Of a DNA stretch of 63,240 bases, positions 36,025-44,022 are shown one piece after another; the stretch's first letter is position 1; each line of letters opens with the position of its first letter. This stretch comes from Ruegeria marina (GTDB lineage: Bacteria > Pseudomonadota > Alphaproteobacteria > Rhodobacterales > Rhodobacteraceae), in NCBI RefSeq assembly GCF_900101475.1, contig NZ_FMZV01000023.1:1-63240 (forward strand), read 5' to 3'. A program made the translations under genes and the position numbers. The notes beneath the pieces were generated by a model. That model did not search any database. It saw only the letters and a list, made by a program, of their open reading frames with translations, and was not told where the DNA came from.

Positions 36025-36987
36025 CTATTCCGCTGCCACGACCTTGGTGGATTTGGTAGCGATGGCATTTGCCGCGTCGATCAGATTGCGCGCCATCTTT
36101 TCGCTGGCGGCGTCGATCATCTTTCCATCAAGGCTGGCGGCGCCCCTGCCCTCCGCCTCTGCCGCCTTCAGCTCGGCGATGATGCGCCTGGCCTTTGCGA
36201 TTTCCGTTTCCGGCGGGCTGAAGACATCGTTGGCCATTCCGATCTGACTGGGATGGATGGCCCATTTGCCTTCGCAACCCAGAGCGGCCGCGCGGCGCGC
36301 CGCCGCAACGTATCCGTCGGGATCGCTGAAATCGCCGAACGGACCGTCGATCGGCCGCAACCCGTAGGCACGGCAGGCAATGACCATCCGGGTGATGGAG
36401 GCATGCCACTGGTCGCCCGGATAGTCCGGGTTGAGACCACCGATATTGACGGTGCGCGCCCGCATGCTGGCCGCATAGTCGGCCACCCCGAAATGAAGCG
36501 CTTCGAGCCGGCCTCCGAACTGCGCAATGGCTTCGACATTGGCCATGCCCAGCGCCGTCTCGATAAGCGCCTCTATCCCGACGCGCGTTTGCAGTCCGCC
36601 AGCCTGTTCGACCTGATTGATCATGGCCTCGACCATGTAGAGATCGGCCGGAACGCCCACCTTGGGGACCAGAAGCGTGTGCACGCGGTCTCCCGCCTGT
36701 TCCATCACGTCGACGACATCGCGGTACATGTACTGGGTATCAAGACCGTTGATCCGGACCGACACCGTCTTGCCTCTGGCGGCCCAGTCGATATCGTTCA
36801 GGGCCTGGATGGCGTTCTTGCGCGCCTGGATTTTTTCCGGCGGCGCCACCGCGTCCTCGAGATCGAGGAAGACGAAGTCGGCGGCGCTTTCTGCGGCCTT
36901 GTCAATCATCGTCGGATTGGATGCAGGCACGGCAAGTTCCGAGCGTTGCAGGCGCTGTTTACGCAAGGGATGCAAGGTATGTGACAT
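36025..36987 (-). CDS. mclA: malyl-CoA lyase (HpcH/HpaI aldolase family)
   Basis: A 320-residue Mg-dependent CoA-ester lyase: RSELAVPASNPTMIDKAAE, FLDLEDAVAP (metal-binding acidic residues), SVRINGLDTQYMYRDVVD, LLVPKVGVPAD, FGVADYAASMRARTV, RPIDGPFGDFSDPDGY and GKWAIHPSQIGMAND. These segments read like MclA of methylotrophs rather than CitE. The enzyme splits malyl-CoA into acetyl-CoA and glyoxylate; relatives also handle beta-methylmalyl-CoA and (S)-citramalyl-CoA. That last activity is what the two downstream mesaconyl-CoA enzymes would need. It lies between sgaA (33-bp gap) and mtkA (23-bp gap). Confidence 0.88.
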   Translation of the reverse strand: MSHTLHPLRKQRLQRSELAVPASNPTMIDKAAESAADFVFLDLEDAVAPPEKIQARKNAIQALNDIDWAARGKTVSVRINGLDTQYMYRDVVDVMEQAGDRVHTLLVPKVGVPADLYMVEAMINQVEQAGGLQTRVGIEALIETALGMANVEAIAQFGGRLEALHFGVADYAASMRARTVNIGGLNPDYPGDQWHASITRMVIACRAYGLRPIDGPFGDFSDPDGYVAAARRAAALGCEGKWAIHPSQIGMANDVFSPPETEIAKARRIIAELKAAEAEGRGAASLDGKMIDAASEKMARNLIDAANAIATKSTKVVAAE

Positions 36988-37020
36988 TGTGAACTCTATC
37001 GATTAGGGGTTTGAAAGGGT

Positions 37021-38223
37021 TTATTCGGCTGCGACACGCAGCATCGGGCGCAGGTCGGCCTGTGTTGCGTACCACGCCTGTGCGGCACCAACGCCCGATC
37101 CCAACCGGATCGGCACGCCGGCGCGATAGAGCGCCATTTCGGCGATCGAAAGCGCGGCTAGGCACATGCCGTCGTTCAGGTCGCCCAGGTGGCCGATACG
37201 AAAGACCTTGCCCGCCAGGGGACCAAGCCCGCTTCCGAAGGATGTGTTGAAATCCGCATATGCGATGCGCAAGACATCCCGCGCGTCGACATCGGCAGGC
37301 ACGCGGATCGCGGATACCGTATCCGAGTAGAGCGTGTGATGTTCGGCCACCAGCGACAGTTCCCAGGCCGCAACGCCGCGCCGCACGCCCTCGGCCAGCC
37401 GATGATGACGCGCGATGACCTGCTCGAGCCCTTCGGCCCGGATCCGGTCGAGCGATTTCCGCAGACCGTGGAAAAGCTGGGTTGGCGGAGTGTACGGAAA
37501 ATAGCCATCGGCATTCATCTTCAGCATATCGTCGAATTCGAAATATGCCCGGCGCGATCTTGCGGATCTGGAGGCTTCCAACGCCTTTTCGCTGACACCC
37601 AGAATACCAAGGCCGGCAGGCAGCATGAGACCCTTCTGGCTGCCGGTGACGATCAGATCGACCTCCCATTCGTCCATCCGGAAATCCAGCGATCCGACCG
37701 AGGAAACACCATCAACGAACAGCAGCGCGTCGTGGAAATTCTCGTCCAGCGCGCGGCGGACGGCGGCGATATCGGATGTGACACCTGTCGCGGTTTCATT
37801 ATGTGTCACGAACACGGCCTTGATCGCGTCCTCCCGATCCTGTCCCAAGAGTCGCGAAAACTCCTTGACCGGAGTACCGGCGCCCCAGGGAACGTCCACA
37901 ACAACGACGTCCAGACCCAGACGCTTCGCCATCTCGACCCAAAGCGAAGAAAACTGGCCGTGCCGCGCCATGAGAACCTTGTCTCCAGGGCTGAGCGTGT
38001 TGGTGATCGCGGCCTCCCAGGCACCGGTTCCGGAGCCCGGAAAGAACATCACCCGTCCTTTTTCGGTACGAAGGACCGATTTCATGTCGGCAAACAGTCC
38101 AAGTGTAAGGTCCCCGAAATCGGCAGCACGCATATCCTGCATCGGGACGTTCATGGCCTGGCGAACGGGTTCGGGAATGTTTGTCGGACCGGGAATGAAA
38201 AGGTGGGAATGACCAGTGCGCAT
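37021..38223 (-). CDS. sgaA: serine-glyoxylate aminotransferase (class V, PLP)
   Basis: A 400-residue PLP enzyme: N-terminal HLFIPGPTNIPEPVRQAM, FFPGSGTGAWEAAI, VTHNETATGVTSDI, LLFVDGVSSVGSLDF and the Schiff-base Lys at K197 in VTGSQKGLMLPAGL, with FSGSGLGPLAGKVFRIGHLG-like ending (seen as SFGSGLGPLAGKVFRIGHLG). It transfers the amino group of serine to glyoxylate, giving hydroxypyruvate and glycine. As first gene of the operon it removes the glyoxylate that malyl-CoA lyase releases. It is divergent from the ScfR-type regulator, and the shared region holds repeat motifs. Confidence 0.9.
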   Translation of the reverse strand: MRTGHSHLFIPGPTNIPEPVRQAMNVPMQDMRAADFGDLTLGLFADMKSVLRTEKGRVMFFPGSGTGAWEAAITNTLSPGDKVLMARHGQFSSLWVEMAKRLGLDVVVVDVPWGAGTPVKEFSRLLGQDREDAIKAVFVTHNETATGVTSDIAAVRRALDENFHDALLFVDGVSSVGSLDFRMDEWEVDLIVTGSQKGLMLPAGLGILGVSEKALEASRSARSRRAYFEFDDMLKMNADGYFPYTPPTQLFHGLRKSLDRIRAEGLEQVIARHHRLAEGVRRGVAAWELSLVAEHHTLYSDTVSAIRVPADVDARDVLRIAYADFNTSFGSGLGPLAGKVFRIGHLGDLNDGMCLAALSIAEMALYRAGVPIRLGSGVGAAQAWYATQADLRPMLRVAAE

Positions 38224-38294
38224 GTAGAATCCTCCGTGTTAGAAGGAGCACTAACGCGCAAGAAGCCGATGCTGCAAAAGCAACCGGGTCCTGC

Positions 38295-38348
38295 TGTGAA
38301 TGCGAAAATTCACATCATTTTATATTTGTGAGTTTGTGAATTTGTGAT
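38295..38348. promoter_or_regulatory. tandem octamers and inverted repeat in the sgaA/scfR divergent promoter
   Basis: Three head-to-tail octamers TTTGTGA(G/A/T) lie at 38325-38332, 38333-38340 and 38341-38348. Just upstream is an inverted repeat, TGTGAAT (38295-38301) and ATTCACA (38308-38314), which contains the same TGTGA core. They fill the space between the divergent genes and end 11 bases before the regulator start. They are plausible binding sites for the ScfR-type protein acting on both promoters. Confidence 0.5.
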
Positions 38349-38358
38349 ATTTGAAGAC

Positions 38359-39762
38359 ATGAAAACCTTTATCGGACCACGCCTTCGGCGCCTCAGGAAA
38401 GAGACCGGACAAACCCAGGCGGAAATGGCCAAGGCGCTTGGGATCAGCAATTCCTATGTGAACATGCTTGAAAAGAACGAGCGCAGCGTATCGGTTCCGG
38501 TGTTGCTGCGCCTGCTCGAAGCCTACGGGGTCGACTGGCGCGAGATCGCCGAGGACGACAGCACCGCGGCATTGGGAGACTTGCGCACAGTGTTCCAGGA
38601 TCCGCTCTTCGAAGCGCATCGCCCGGACCTGCCGCAGTTGCGCGCCCTCCTGGCGCATTGCCCGGATGTCGTTCAATGCCTGTTGCAGCTGCACCGGTCA
38701 TATCTTGCCGCCACAGACCAGATTCTGGGTCTGTCCAATGCCCGCGAATCCAAGTTGCGGAACCTGCAAGCATCTCCCGAAGCGGTGGTTCACGACTTTT
38801 TCCGAAACAACAGGAACCACTTTCCGGAACTGGAGGATGCCGCCGCCGCGTTCTGGGGCGGACGCGAGGTTCGAAGCGATGACGTCTACACGGCATTGAA
38901 GGAACGCCTCTACGAGAGGCTTGGCGTGACGACGGAACTGGTTCCCGTCGCCCGGATGCCCGAGTCCCTGCGTGAATACGACGAAAGCCGGAAGATACTG
39001 CGTCTCTCCGAAGGGTTGGACCACCCGAACCGGACATTTCAACTGGTTCATGTTACAGCGCTGATCGAGCAGAGCGAACTGATCGATACGATTCTGGCTC
39101 GTCTGAACGTCGTCGAGCCCGCTGGCCTCAATCGCTGCCGCGTCGAACTGGCAAACTACTTCGCCGCGGCGGTTCTCATGCCTTATGAATCGTTTCTGAA
39201 CGAAGCATTGGCGAGCAAGTATGACTTCACCCACCTGTCCTTGCGCTTTGGCGTCAGCTTCGAGCAGGCCTGCCACCGCGCAACGACGCTGCAGCGCGAA
39301 ACGGCAAAGGGCGTTCCGTTCTTCTTCCTGCGGATCGACAAGGCGGGCAATGTCACCAAGCGGTTCAACTCGACCGCGTTTCAACTCGCCGAATATGGCG
39401 GTGCCTGTCCGCGCCTTGATGTACATTCGTCCTTTCGCACACCCGGAGCGATCGTCCCCCAGTTCGTGGAAATGCCCGATGGCGGACGGTTCTTCGTGTT
39501 TGCCCGAACGGTCAACCGACCGAGGTTCACGCGTCACACACAAGACAAGCGCCTGGCAATCGCCATGGGCTGCGGCATCGAACATCTCGAAGCCATCGGC
39601 TATGCCGAGGAATTCAGGCAGAGCAACCCCAACATCACCGAGATCGGAATCAATTGCCGCATTTGTCCCCGTGCCAATTGCGATCAGCGTGCACATAACG
39701 CGATGATATTGAACGCGCCCGTCGATGTTCGCCGCCGCGGGCCAACGCGCTACGCAACATAG
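38359..39762 (+). CDS. short-chain acyl-CoA responsive XRE regulator (ScfR/RamB/PccR type)
   Basis: A 467-residue regulator. Residues 1-60 form an XRE helix-turn-helix (RLRRLRKETGQTQAEMAKAL, NSYVNMLEKNERSVSVPVL). The middle (about 190-320) is an IrrE/DUF955-like domain, and the C-terminal DUF2083 domain ends in GINCRICPRANCDQRAH, with the Cys cluster typical of the family. Family members sense short-chain acyl-CoA and control glyoxylate shunt, propionyl-CoA or ethylmalonyl-CoA pathway genes. ATG 38359 is used because the helix-turn-helix begins there; a GTG at 38344 is in frame but lies inside the octamer repeats. It is divergent from the sgaA operon and probably controls it. Confidence 0.87.
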   Translation: MKTFIGPRLRRLRKETGQTQAEMAKALGISNSYVNMLEKNERSVSVPVLLRLLEAYGVDWREIAEDDSTAALGDLRTVFQDPLFEAHRPDLPQLRALLAHCPDVVQCLLQLHRSYLAATDQILGLSNARESKLRNLQASPEAVVHDFFRNNRNHFPELEDAAAAFWGGREVRSDDVYTALKERLYERLGVTTELVPVARMPESLREYDESRKILRLSEGLDHPNRTFQLVHVTALIEQSELIDTILARLNVVEPAGLNRCRVELANYFAAAVLMPYESFLNEALASKYDFTHLSLRFGVSFEQACHRATTLQRETAKGVPFFFLRIDKAGNVTKRFNSTAFQLAEYGGACPRLDVHSSFRTPGAIVPQFVEMPDGGRFFVFARTVNRPRFTRHTQDKRLAIAMGCGIEHLEAIGYAEEFRQSNPNITEIGINCRICPRANCDQRAHNAMILNAPVDVRRRGPTRYAT

Positions 39763-39854
39763 GCAAAAAGAGAATGAAAAACCGGACCTTGCGTGTTCCC
39801 GCCGAGGCGCGCCGGCGGCCATTCAGCTTGCCAGGGCACCGCAACTTCTCCGCG

Positions 39855-40781
39855 TCAGATTTCGTGTGCCCACGGCGGATTCGCACCGGCGCGAGACACC
39901 GTTACCGAAGCGACCCTGGCGCCGAATTGCATCGCCTCCTGCAAGTCTTCCCGTGCTAAAGCCGCCAGCCCTGCCCGGCTCATCTGGCCGCGTTCCGAAA
40001 GAGTGGCCAGCACACCCGCATTGAACGTGTCGCCGGCGCCGACCGTATCGACAACATGCGCCGGCCGCGCCGGGACATGGACCTCGGTCCCGCCGGGCAG
40101 GATCCCCGCAGCCCCTGCGGCGCCGCGGGTCACGATGACAACCGAAGGGCCCATGTCCAGCAGCACCCTTGCCTTTTCAGCCTGGGAACGCGGTGTATCG
40201 ACGATCCAGTCAAGGTCCTCGTCCGAGACCTTCACGATATCGGCCCCACCTACCATTCGGGCCAGCCGCGCCCTGTAGCGGGCGGCATTCTCGACTAGAC
40301 CGGGGCGAATGTTCGGGTCGAGCATGATTGCGCGCCTGCCGCTCTCTCTTTCAACCAACGCGGCATAAGCCTCGGCCCCCGGTTCGCACGCCAGGCTGAT
40401 ACCGCCAAGGAACAGGGCCGAGACCTCGTCTGGCAGGGCGGGCATGTCAGCGGGTGTCAGCATGCGACCGGCTGAATTCTCGTCGAAGAAACTGTAGCTT
40501 GCCCGCCCCTCGCAGAACCGGACAAAGGCCAGCGTCGTCGGGCGGTCGCTCAAGATAGCAAGGCTGGCATCGACATTGGCCGCCACGAGGCTGCCGCGCA
40601 ACTGCTGGCCGAAAATGTCGCGGGACAGGCCGGTCAGCAGGCCAACCCGCGCGCCCAGCCGGCCCAGCGCAATGGCGGTGTTGAACACAGCCCCACCCGG
40701 ATGGGGAACGAATCCCGGTTGCCCCGACACCGTCGGCTCGGGGATCATGTCGACCAGCGCTTCACCGCAGCACAATATCAT
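39855..40781 (-). CDS. PfkB-family carbohydrate kinase (fructokinase-like)
   Basis: A 308-residue ribokinase-fold kinase. The N-terminal signature HPGGAVFNTAIALGRLGARV and C-terminal DTVGAGDTFNAGVLA (catalytic Asp and anion hole) are intact, and MLDPNIRPGLVEN is typical of fructokinases. It phosphorylates a sugar with ATP in the cytosol. No sugar transporter is adjacent. It is convergent with the ScfR gene, so it seems independent of the C1/C2 operon. ADP-binding and lid regions look complete. Confidence 0.87.
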   Translation of the reverse strand: MILCCGEALVDMIPEPTVSGQPGFVPHPGGAVFNTAIALGRLGARVGLLTGLSRDIFGQQLRGSLVAANVDASLAILSDRPTTLAFVRFCEGRASYSFFDENSAGRMLTPADMPALPDEVSALFLGGISLACEPGAEAYAALVERESGRRAIMLDPNIRPGLVENAARYRARLARMVGGADIVKVSDEDLDWIVDTPRSQAEKARVLLDMGPSVVIVTRGAAGAAGILPGGTEVHVPARPAHVVDTVGAGDTFNAGVLATLSERGQMSRAGLAALAREDLQEAMQFGARVASVTVSRAGANPPWAHEI

Positions 40782-41032
40782 CGGACGTGTCCCTTTCCGC
40801 TTTCAACCGCTCGCCGCGTCGGGCAGGATTCTGCGACGGATAGGACGACCTCGGTCCAAATCCCACATATCCCGTCTCCGTAGGGGTCCGCAGAGCCGGT
40901 TGGCCTGCATTCCGTTTTCGGCTGTATTCCCTGGTAGCAGACAGCATCCGAAATACGCCCACGAGCGGTCCTTTCCTTTCGTTTCCTGACCCGCCCACCC
41001 CACCATTGCAGGTCAGGGAGAGGGATGCCAAG

Positions 41033-41347
41033 ATGGCCAAGTCTATTCGACCATCACGTGACCCGGGACAATTGAAATTGACTGATTTTATCAAGGCACT
41101 CGTTCTAGTGACATTGGCTGGCGCCTGCACCGAAGTGAGCACGACCCCCGACCAGTCTGGCCCTGGAACGTCGGTGCGGATTTCCGATGAGGTGGCTTCG
41201 ATTGCCGCGCCGAACCAGGACCTGACGGCCGTGCGCCTCCTGCCCGAGGACAATTGCTACTGGTATCGATATGTAGGACCGGTCGAAACGACCTACCTGC
41301 CCTTGCGCACCACCGAAGGCCGCCCGATCTGCACCAAGGCGTCCTAG
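41033..41347 (+). CDS. small putative lipoprotein, unknown function
   Basis: A 104-residue protein. ATG 41033 follows GGAGAGGG by eight bases. A hydrophobic stretch, FIKALVLVTLAGACTE, ends in a lipobox-like LAGAC, so the mature chain would start at that Cys and be lipidated. The exported part contains ACTEVSTTPDQSGPG and DNCYWYRYVGPVETTYLPL, with two further Cys that could pair. No family is recognised. It is convergent with the L,D-transpeptidase gene. Confidence 0.65.
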   Translation: MAKSIRPSRDPGQLKLTDFIKALVLVTLAGACTEVSTTPDQSGPGTSVRISDEVASIAAPNQDLTAVRLLPEDNCYWYRYVGPVETTYLPLRTTEGRPICTKAS

Positions 41348-41416
41348 CCCGGCCTGCATTCACGACGCATCACCTGAACCGCCGGAGAAACCCGGTGCCC
41401 GGGCCCCTTTCAGCGG

Positions 41417-42079
41417 TCAGCTGCGCGCCGTGACATAGGTTTCCGGAGGATAGAGATGCGCCGTGGCTCCGAGGCTCACGCGGTCGTACAGCGGTATGAT
41501 ATGCGCCATAACCATACGGACACAGCCGGAACTTGCCCTGCCGCCGATCGAGTTCGGATAGGGGCTGCCGTGAATGCGCAGATAGGTATCGCGGCCACCG
41601 GAATAGAGATAGAAGGCGCGCGACCCCAATGGGTTGGACGGACCGCCGGGCATTCCGTCCGCAAAGCGCGCATAGCTCTCCGGATCGCGGCGGATCATGT
41701 CGGCAGTGGGGGTCCACCTGGGCCATTTCGCCTTGCGGTTTATCGAGTAAACGCCGGGTTCGTACAGATTCCCCTTTGCGATTGCCACCCCGAACCGAAG
41801 GGCCGTACCTTCGTCCTGAATGAAATAGAGGTATCTTGCAACCGCATCCACATGGATATCCCCGCGTACAAGAGCGCGATTGGTTTCGACCACACGCGGC
41901 AGGAAACGAGGATGCAGGCCCCAGGGGTTCGATGTCCATAAATCGAAACTCGGCGGCGTGACCCGGGCATCCCATGCCGCCCAATCGGATGCGGTTTCAG
42001 CCGACGCTACGGACGCGCCGGCGAGCGGCGCGGAAAACAACGCGGTACTTGTGATGATGAAATGACGCCTTGTCAGCAT
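41417..42079 (-). CDS. L,D-transpeptidase (YkuD family)
   Basis: A 220-residue exported enzyme. Start 42079 gives MLTRRHFIITSTALFSAPLAG, a signal peptide with a twin-arginine-like RRHF. The YkuD domain has the catalytic motif HGSPYPNSIGGRASSGCVRM (His, Ser-x-Gly-Cys-x-Arg). It cross-links peptidoglycan stem peptides or attaches proteins to them in the periplasm. The frame is open upstream to 42238, but the signal peptide and the AGCAAGAG preceding ATG 42079 support the shorter form. Confidence 0.88.
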   Translation of the reverse strand: MLTRRHFIITSTALFSAPLAGASVASAETASDWAAWDARVTPPSFDLWTSNPWGLHPRFLPRVVETNRALVRGDIHVDAVARYLYFIQDEGTALRFGVAIAKGNLYEPGVYSINRKAKWPRWTPTADMIRRDPESYARFADGMPGGPSNPLGSRAFYLYSGGRDTYLRIHGSPYPNSIGGRASSGCVRMVMAHIIPLYDRVSLGATAHLYPPETYVTARS

Positions 42080-42441
42080 ATCTCTTGCTCCAATCGTCCC
42101 GCCGACCTGCACATGGGCGGACATACCGTTGAATTGTATCATTAACGAGCGATTGCAACAGGCAAAAGGGGATGATGGCGGTTGCCGTCGGACCTTTGGC
42201 CCGCCCGTCGAGAATCCAAGGCGGAATGGTTGTGGCACAAGGCAATTGCCGGATCGAAACCTATTGTTGAGCTGGCGACAATAACCGGCCGCACCGCCTA
42301 CTATGTCCCACAGGGAAACAGGCGCCCTAATTTTTCCTAATTTCAGTCATATTCTTCCAACAAATTTTCTGCTTCGCCACGGTTTGGTCCCAGTCATTAC
42401 CTAAGATTAACCGGTAACCCAGGACAACCACCGGCTTTAGA
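42080..42441. promoter_or_regulatory. 362-bp divergent promoter region with CCTAATTT direct repeats
   Basis: This is the space between the L,D-transpeptidase and the first response regulator. It holds CCTAATTT at 42326-42333 and again at 42336-42343, exactly one helical turn apart. That is the usual layout of a response-regulator or dimer binding site about 100 bases ahead of a gene. No gene is seen here. Confidence 0.4.
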
Positions 42442-43578
42442 GTGATGAAACATTCCAGCCCAGGCAGAGATCAGTTTGAAAAGAAGCTTGAGCTCCGCGC
42501 CTTGAAGCAGAAGTCTCTGAAGGTCTTGGTCGTCGATGACGAACCAAGCATACTGGAGCTGCTCAAAACCGCATTGAGCTCCTTCGGAAACTGCACGGTA
42601 ACGGCGGCAAACTCAGCCGCCGGGGCTCTCAAGATACTGGAAAAGACAGAAGTCCCGTTCGAATGTTTCCTGCTGGATATCCAGATGCCGACGATGAACG
42701 GCATCGAGTTGCTGCGCAGGATTCGCAGCTTGCCGCAATATTCAGAAACCCCGGTGATCATGCTCACCGCAATGAGCGAAAGAAAATACGTCGAAGAAGC
42801 CTTTCTCGAAGGCGCCACCGACTACGTCACCAAACCGTTTGATTTCCTTGAACTGCGAAGCCGCATCAACTCGGCCCACCTGTTGATGCAGGAACGTCTC
42901 AAGGCGCAGAAAACCATGGAGTCGGCGCGGTTCCTGCGGGAAGAACTCGACTACAATCAGCAGTTCAATCTGGAGGATCCGCTTTCGATCGAAGGCCTGG
43001 ACAGGTTCCTGCGGTATGTGGAGTTCGACAATTACATCGAACAATTGTCCCGCGGCCGGCTGTTCGACTCGTGGGTGACCGCGATCAAGCTGCAGGATGC
43101 CGAGTTCTACTTCGACCTGAGCAACTGCGGTGATTTTCGTCGTGCCATTGCCGATATCGGCGCAGCCATTCAGAAAACGACCAAGGATTCGGATGCCGTT
43201 TTTTCCTATCGCGGCAACGGCGTGTTCCTTGTTGTCACCCATGGCAAGGAGGCGACCATTGCCTTGCCTCTGGAAGAACGTTTGAATCAGGTGTTTCAGA
43301 CGATACTGGGCAATCGCCGCGCCTCCGGCTGGCTTCGCGCGCTGATCGGTGAGCGGGTTTCGATGCGCTCCCTGTCCAAGGCGGGCGCATTCTCTGCGAT
43401 GAACAAGGCAACAAAGAACGTGGACATGCGCGAAGCGGCGCTGCGCAAGGACGTGGAAGCCCACCCCGAAGAAGATGGGCTTGTGGAACCCGCCTCTCAG
43501 GAAAAAGAGCGCAGACGGATCTATGAACGCGTCATGCTCGAACTCTTCGGCAAGGATTGCTACCTGGCGCAGAAATAG
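42442..43578 (+). CDS. response regulator with degenerate GGDEF-like output domain (copy 1)
   Basis: A 378-residue protein. After a 26-residue leader comes a receiver domain: VLVVDDEPSILELL, phospho-acceptor D79 in LLDIQMPTMNG, the conserved Thr/Ser in MLTAMSE and Lys in TKPFDF. The C-terminal 200 residues end in DAVFSYRGNGVFLVV, reminiscent of a GGDEF domain in which the GG(D/E)EF signature is lost, so cyclic-di-GMP synthesis is unlikely. The same layout occurs in the second regulator at 46823-47764. It flanks the histidine kinase and the AHL synthase and is probably phosphorylated by that kinase. Confidence 0.83.
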   Translation: MMKHSSPGRDQFEKKLELRALKQKSLKVLVVDDEPSILELLKTALSSFGNCTVTAANSAAGALKILEKTEVPFECFLLDIQMPTMNGIELLRRIRSLPQYSETPVIMLTAMSERKYVEEAFLEGATDYVTKPFDFLELRSRINSAHLLMQERLKAQKTMESARFLREELDYNQQFNLEDPLSIEGLDRFLRYVEFDNYIEQLSRGRLFDSWVTAIKLQDAEFYFDLSNCGDFRRAIADIGAAIQKTTKDSDAVFSYRGNGVFLVVTHGKEATIALPLEERLNQVFQTILGNRRASGWLRALIGERVSMRSLSKAGAFSAMNKATKNVDMREAALRKDVEAHPEEDGLVEPASQEKERRRIYERVMLELFGKDCYLAQK

Positions 43579-44022
43579 CGCTTGAAGTCACCGAAGCCGG
43601 TTCCGGTACCGGAACCCTGTCAAATGCGGGCTGTTCCCGGTTTTCCGAACGGCGCTGCTTGATCATCTGGCGCGCAAGATCGCGCACCTTCCTAACCGGA
43701 ACCTTGCTGTTCAGCCAATCCGGCGCGACCTGCGCAACACCCACCGGCCTCTCGTGTCCCGACAGGGAGTCCGCAACCTCATCGCCGGCTTCCGCGAAAT
43801 GGCCGGCCAGGGTCTGAAGGTTTTGCACCGCGAACTGGGGCGCGCAGCTTTGTCTCTGCGGTCGTCACTTTTCCCTTCCGACACGGTCAAGCCGTTGCCA
43901 ACTGCCGATCCGATGATGTCCTTGGTGAATTTCGCCGTGGCAAAGGGGACCCCGTTGTCTGGATTGAAACGAGCAGTCGGATCGATAGCAGGCCGAAAAC
44001 CACTGCGCACGGCACTCTTGCC
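43579..44022. other. 444-bp gap between convergent regulator and kinase genes; palindrome, possible decayed frame
   Basis: A perfect 18-bp palindrome GGTTCCGGTACCGGAACC (43599-43616) lies 20 bases after the response-regulator stop and could fold as a terminator stem, but no U-run follows. On the minus strand two frames join across a shift near 43830: TKDIIGSAVGNGLTVSEGKS (from 44010), then QNLQTLAGHFAEAGDEVADS and KVRDLARQMIKQRRSE. They read like one protein broken by a frameshift, but no family is recognised and the plus strand is equally open. No confident gene is called. Confidence 0.4.
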
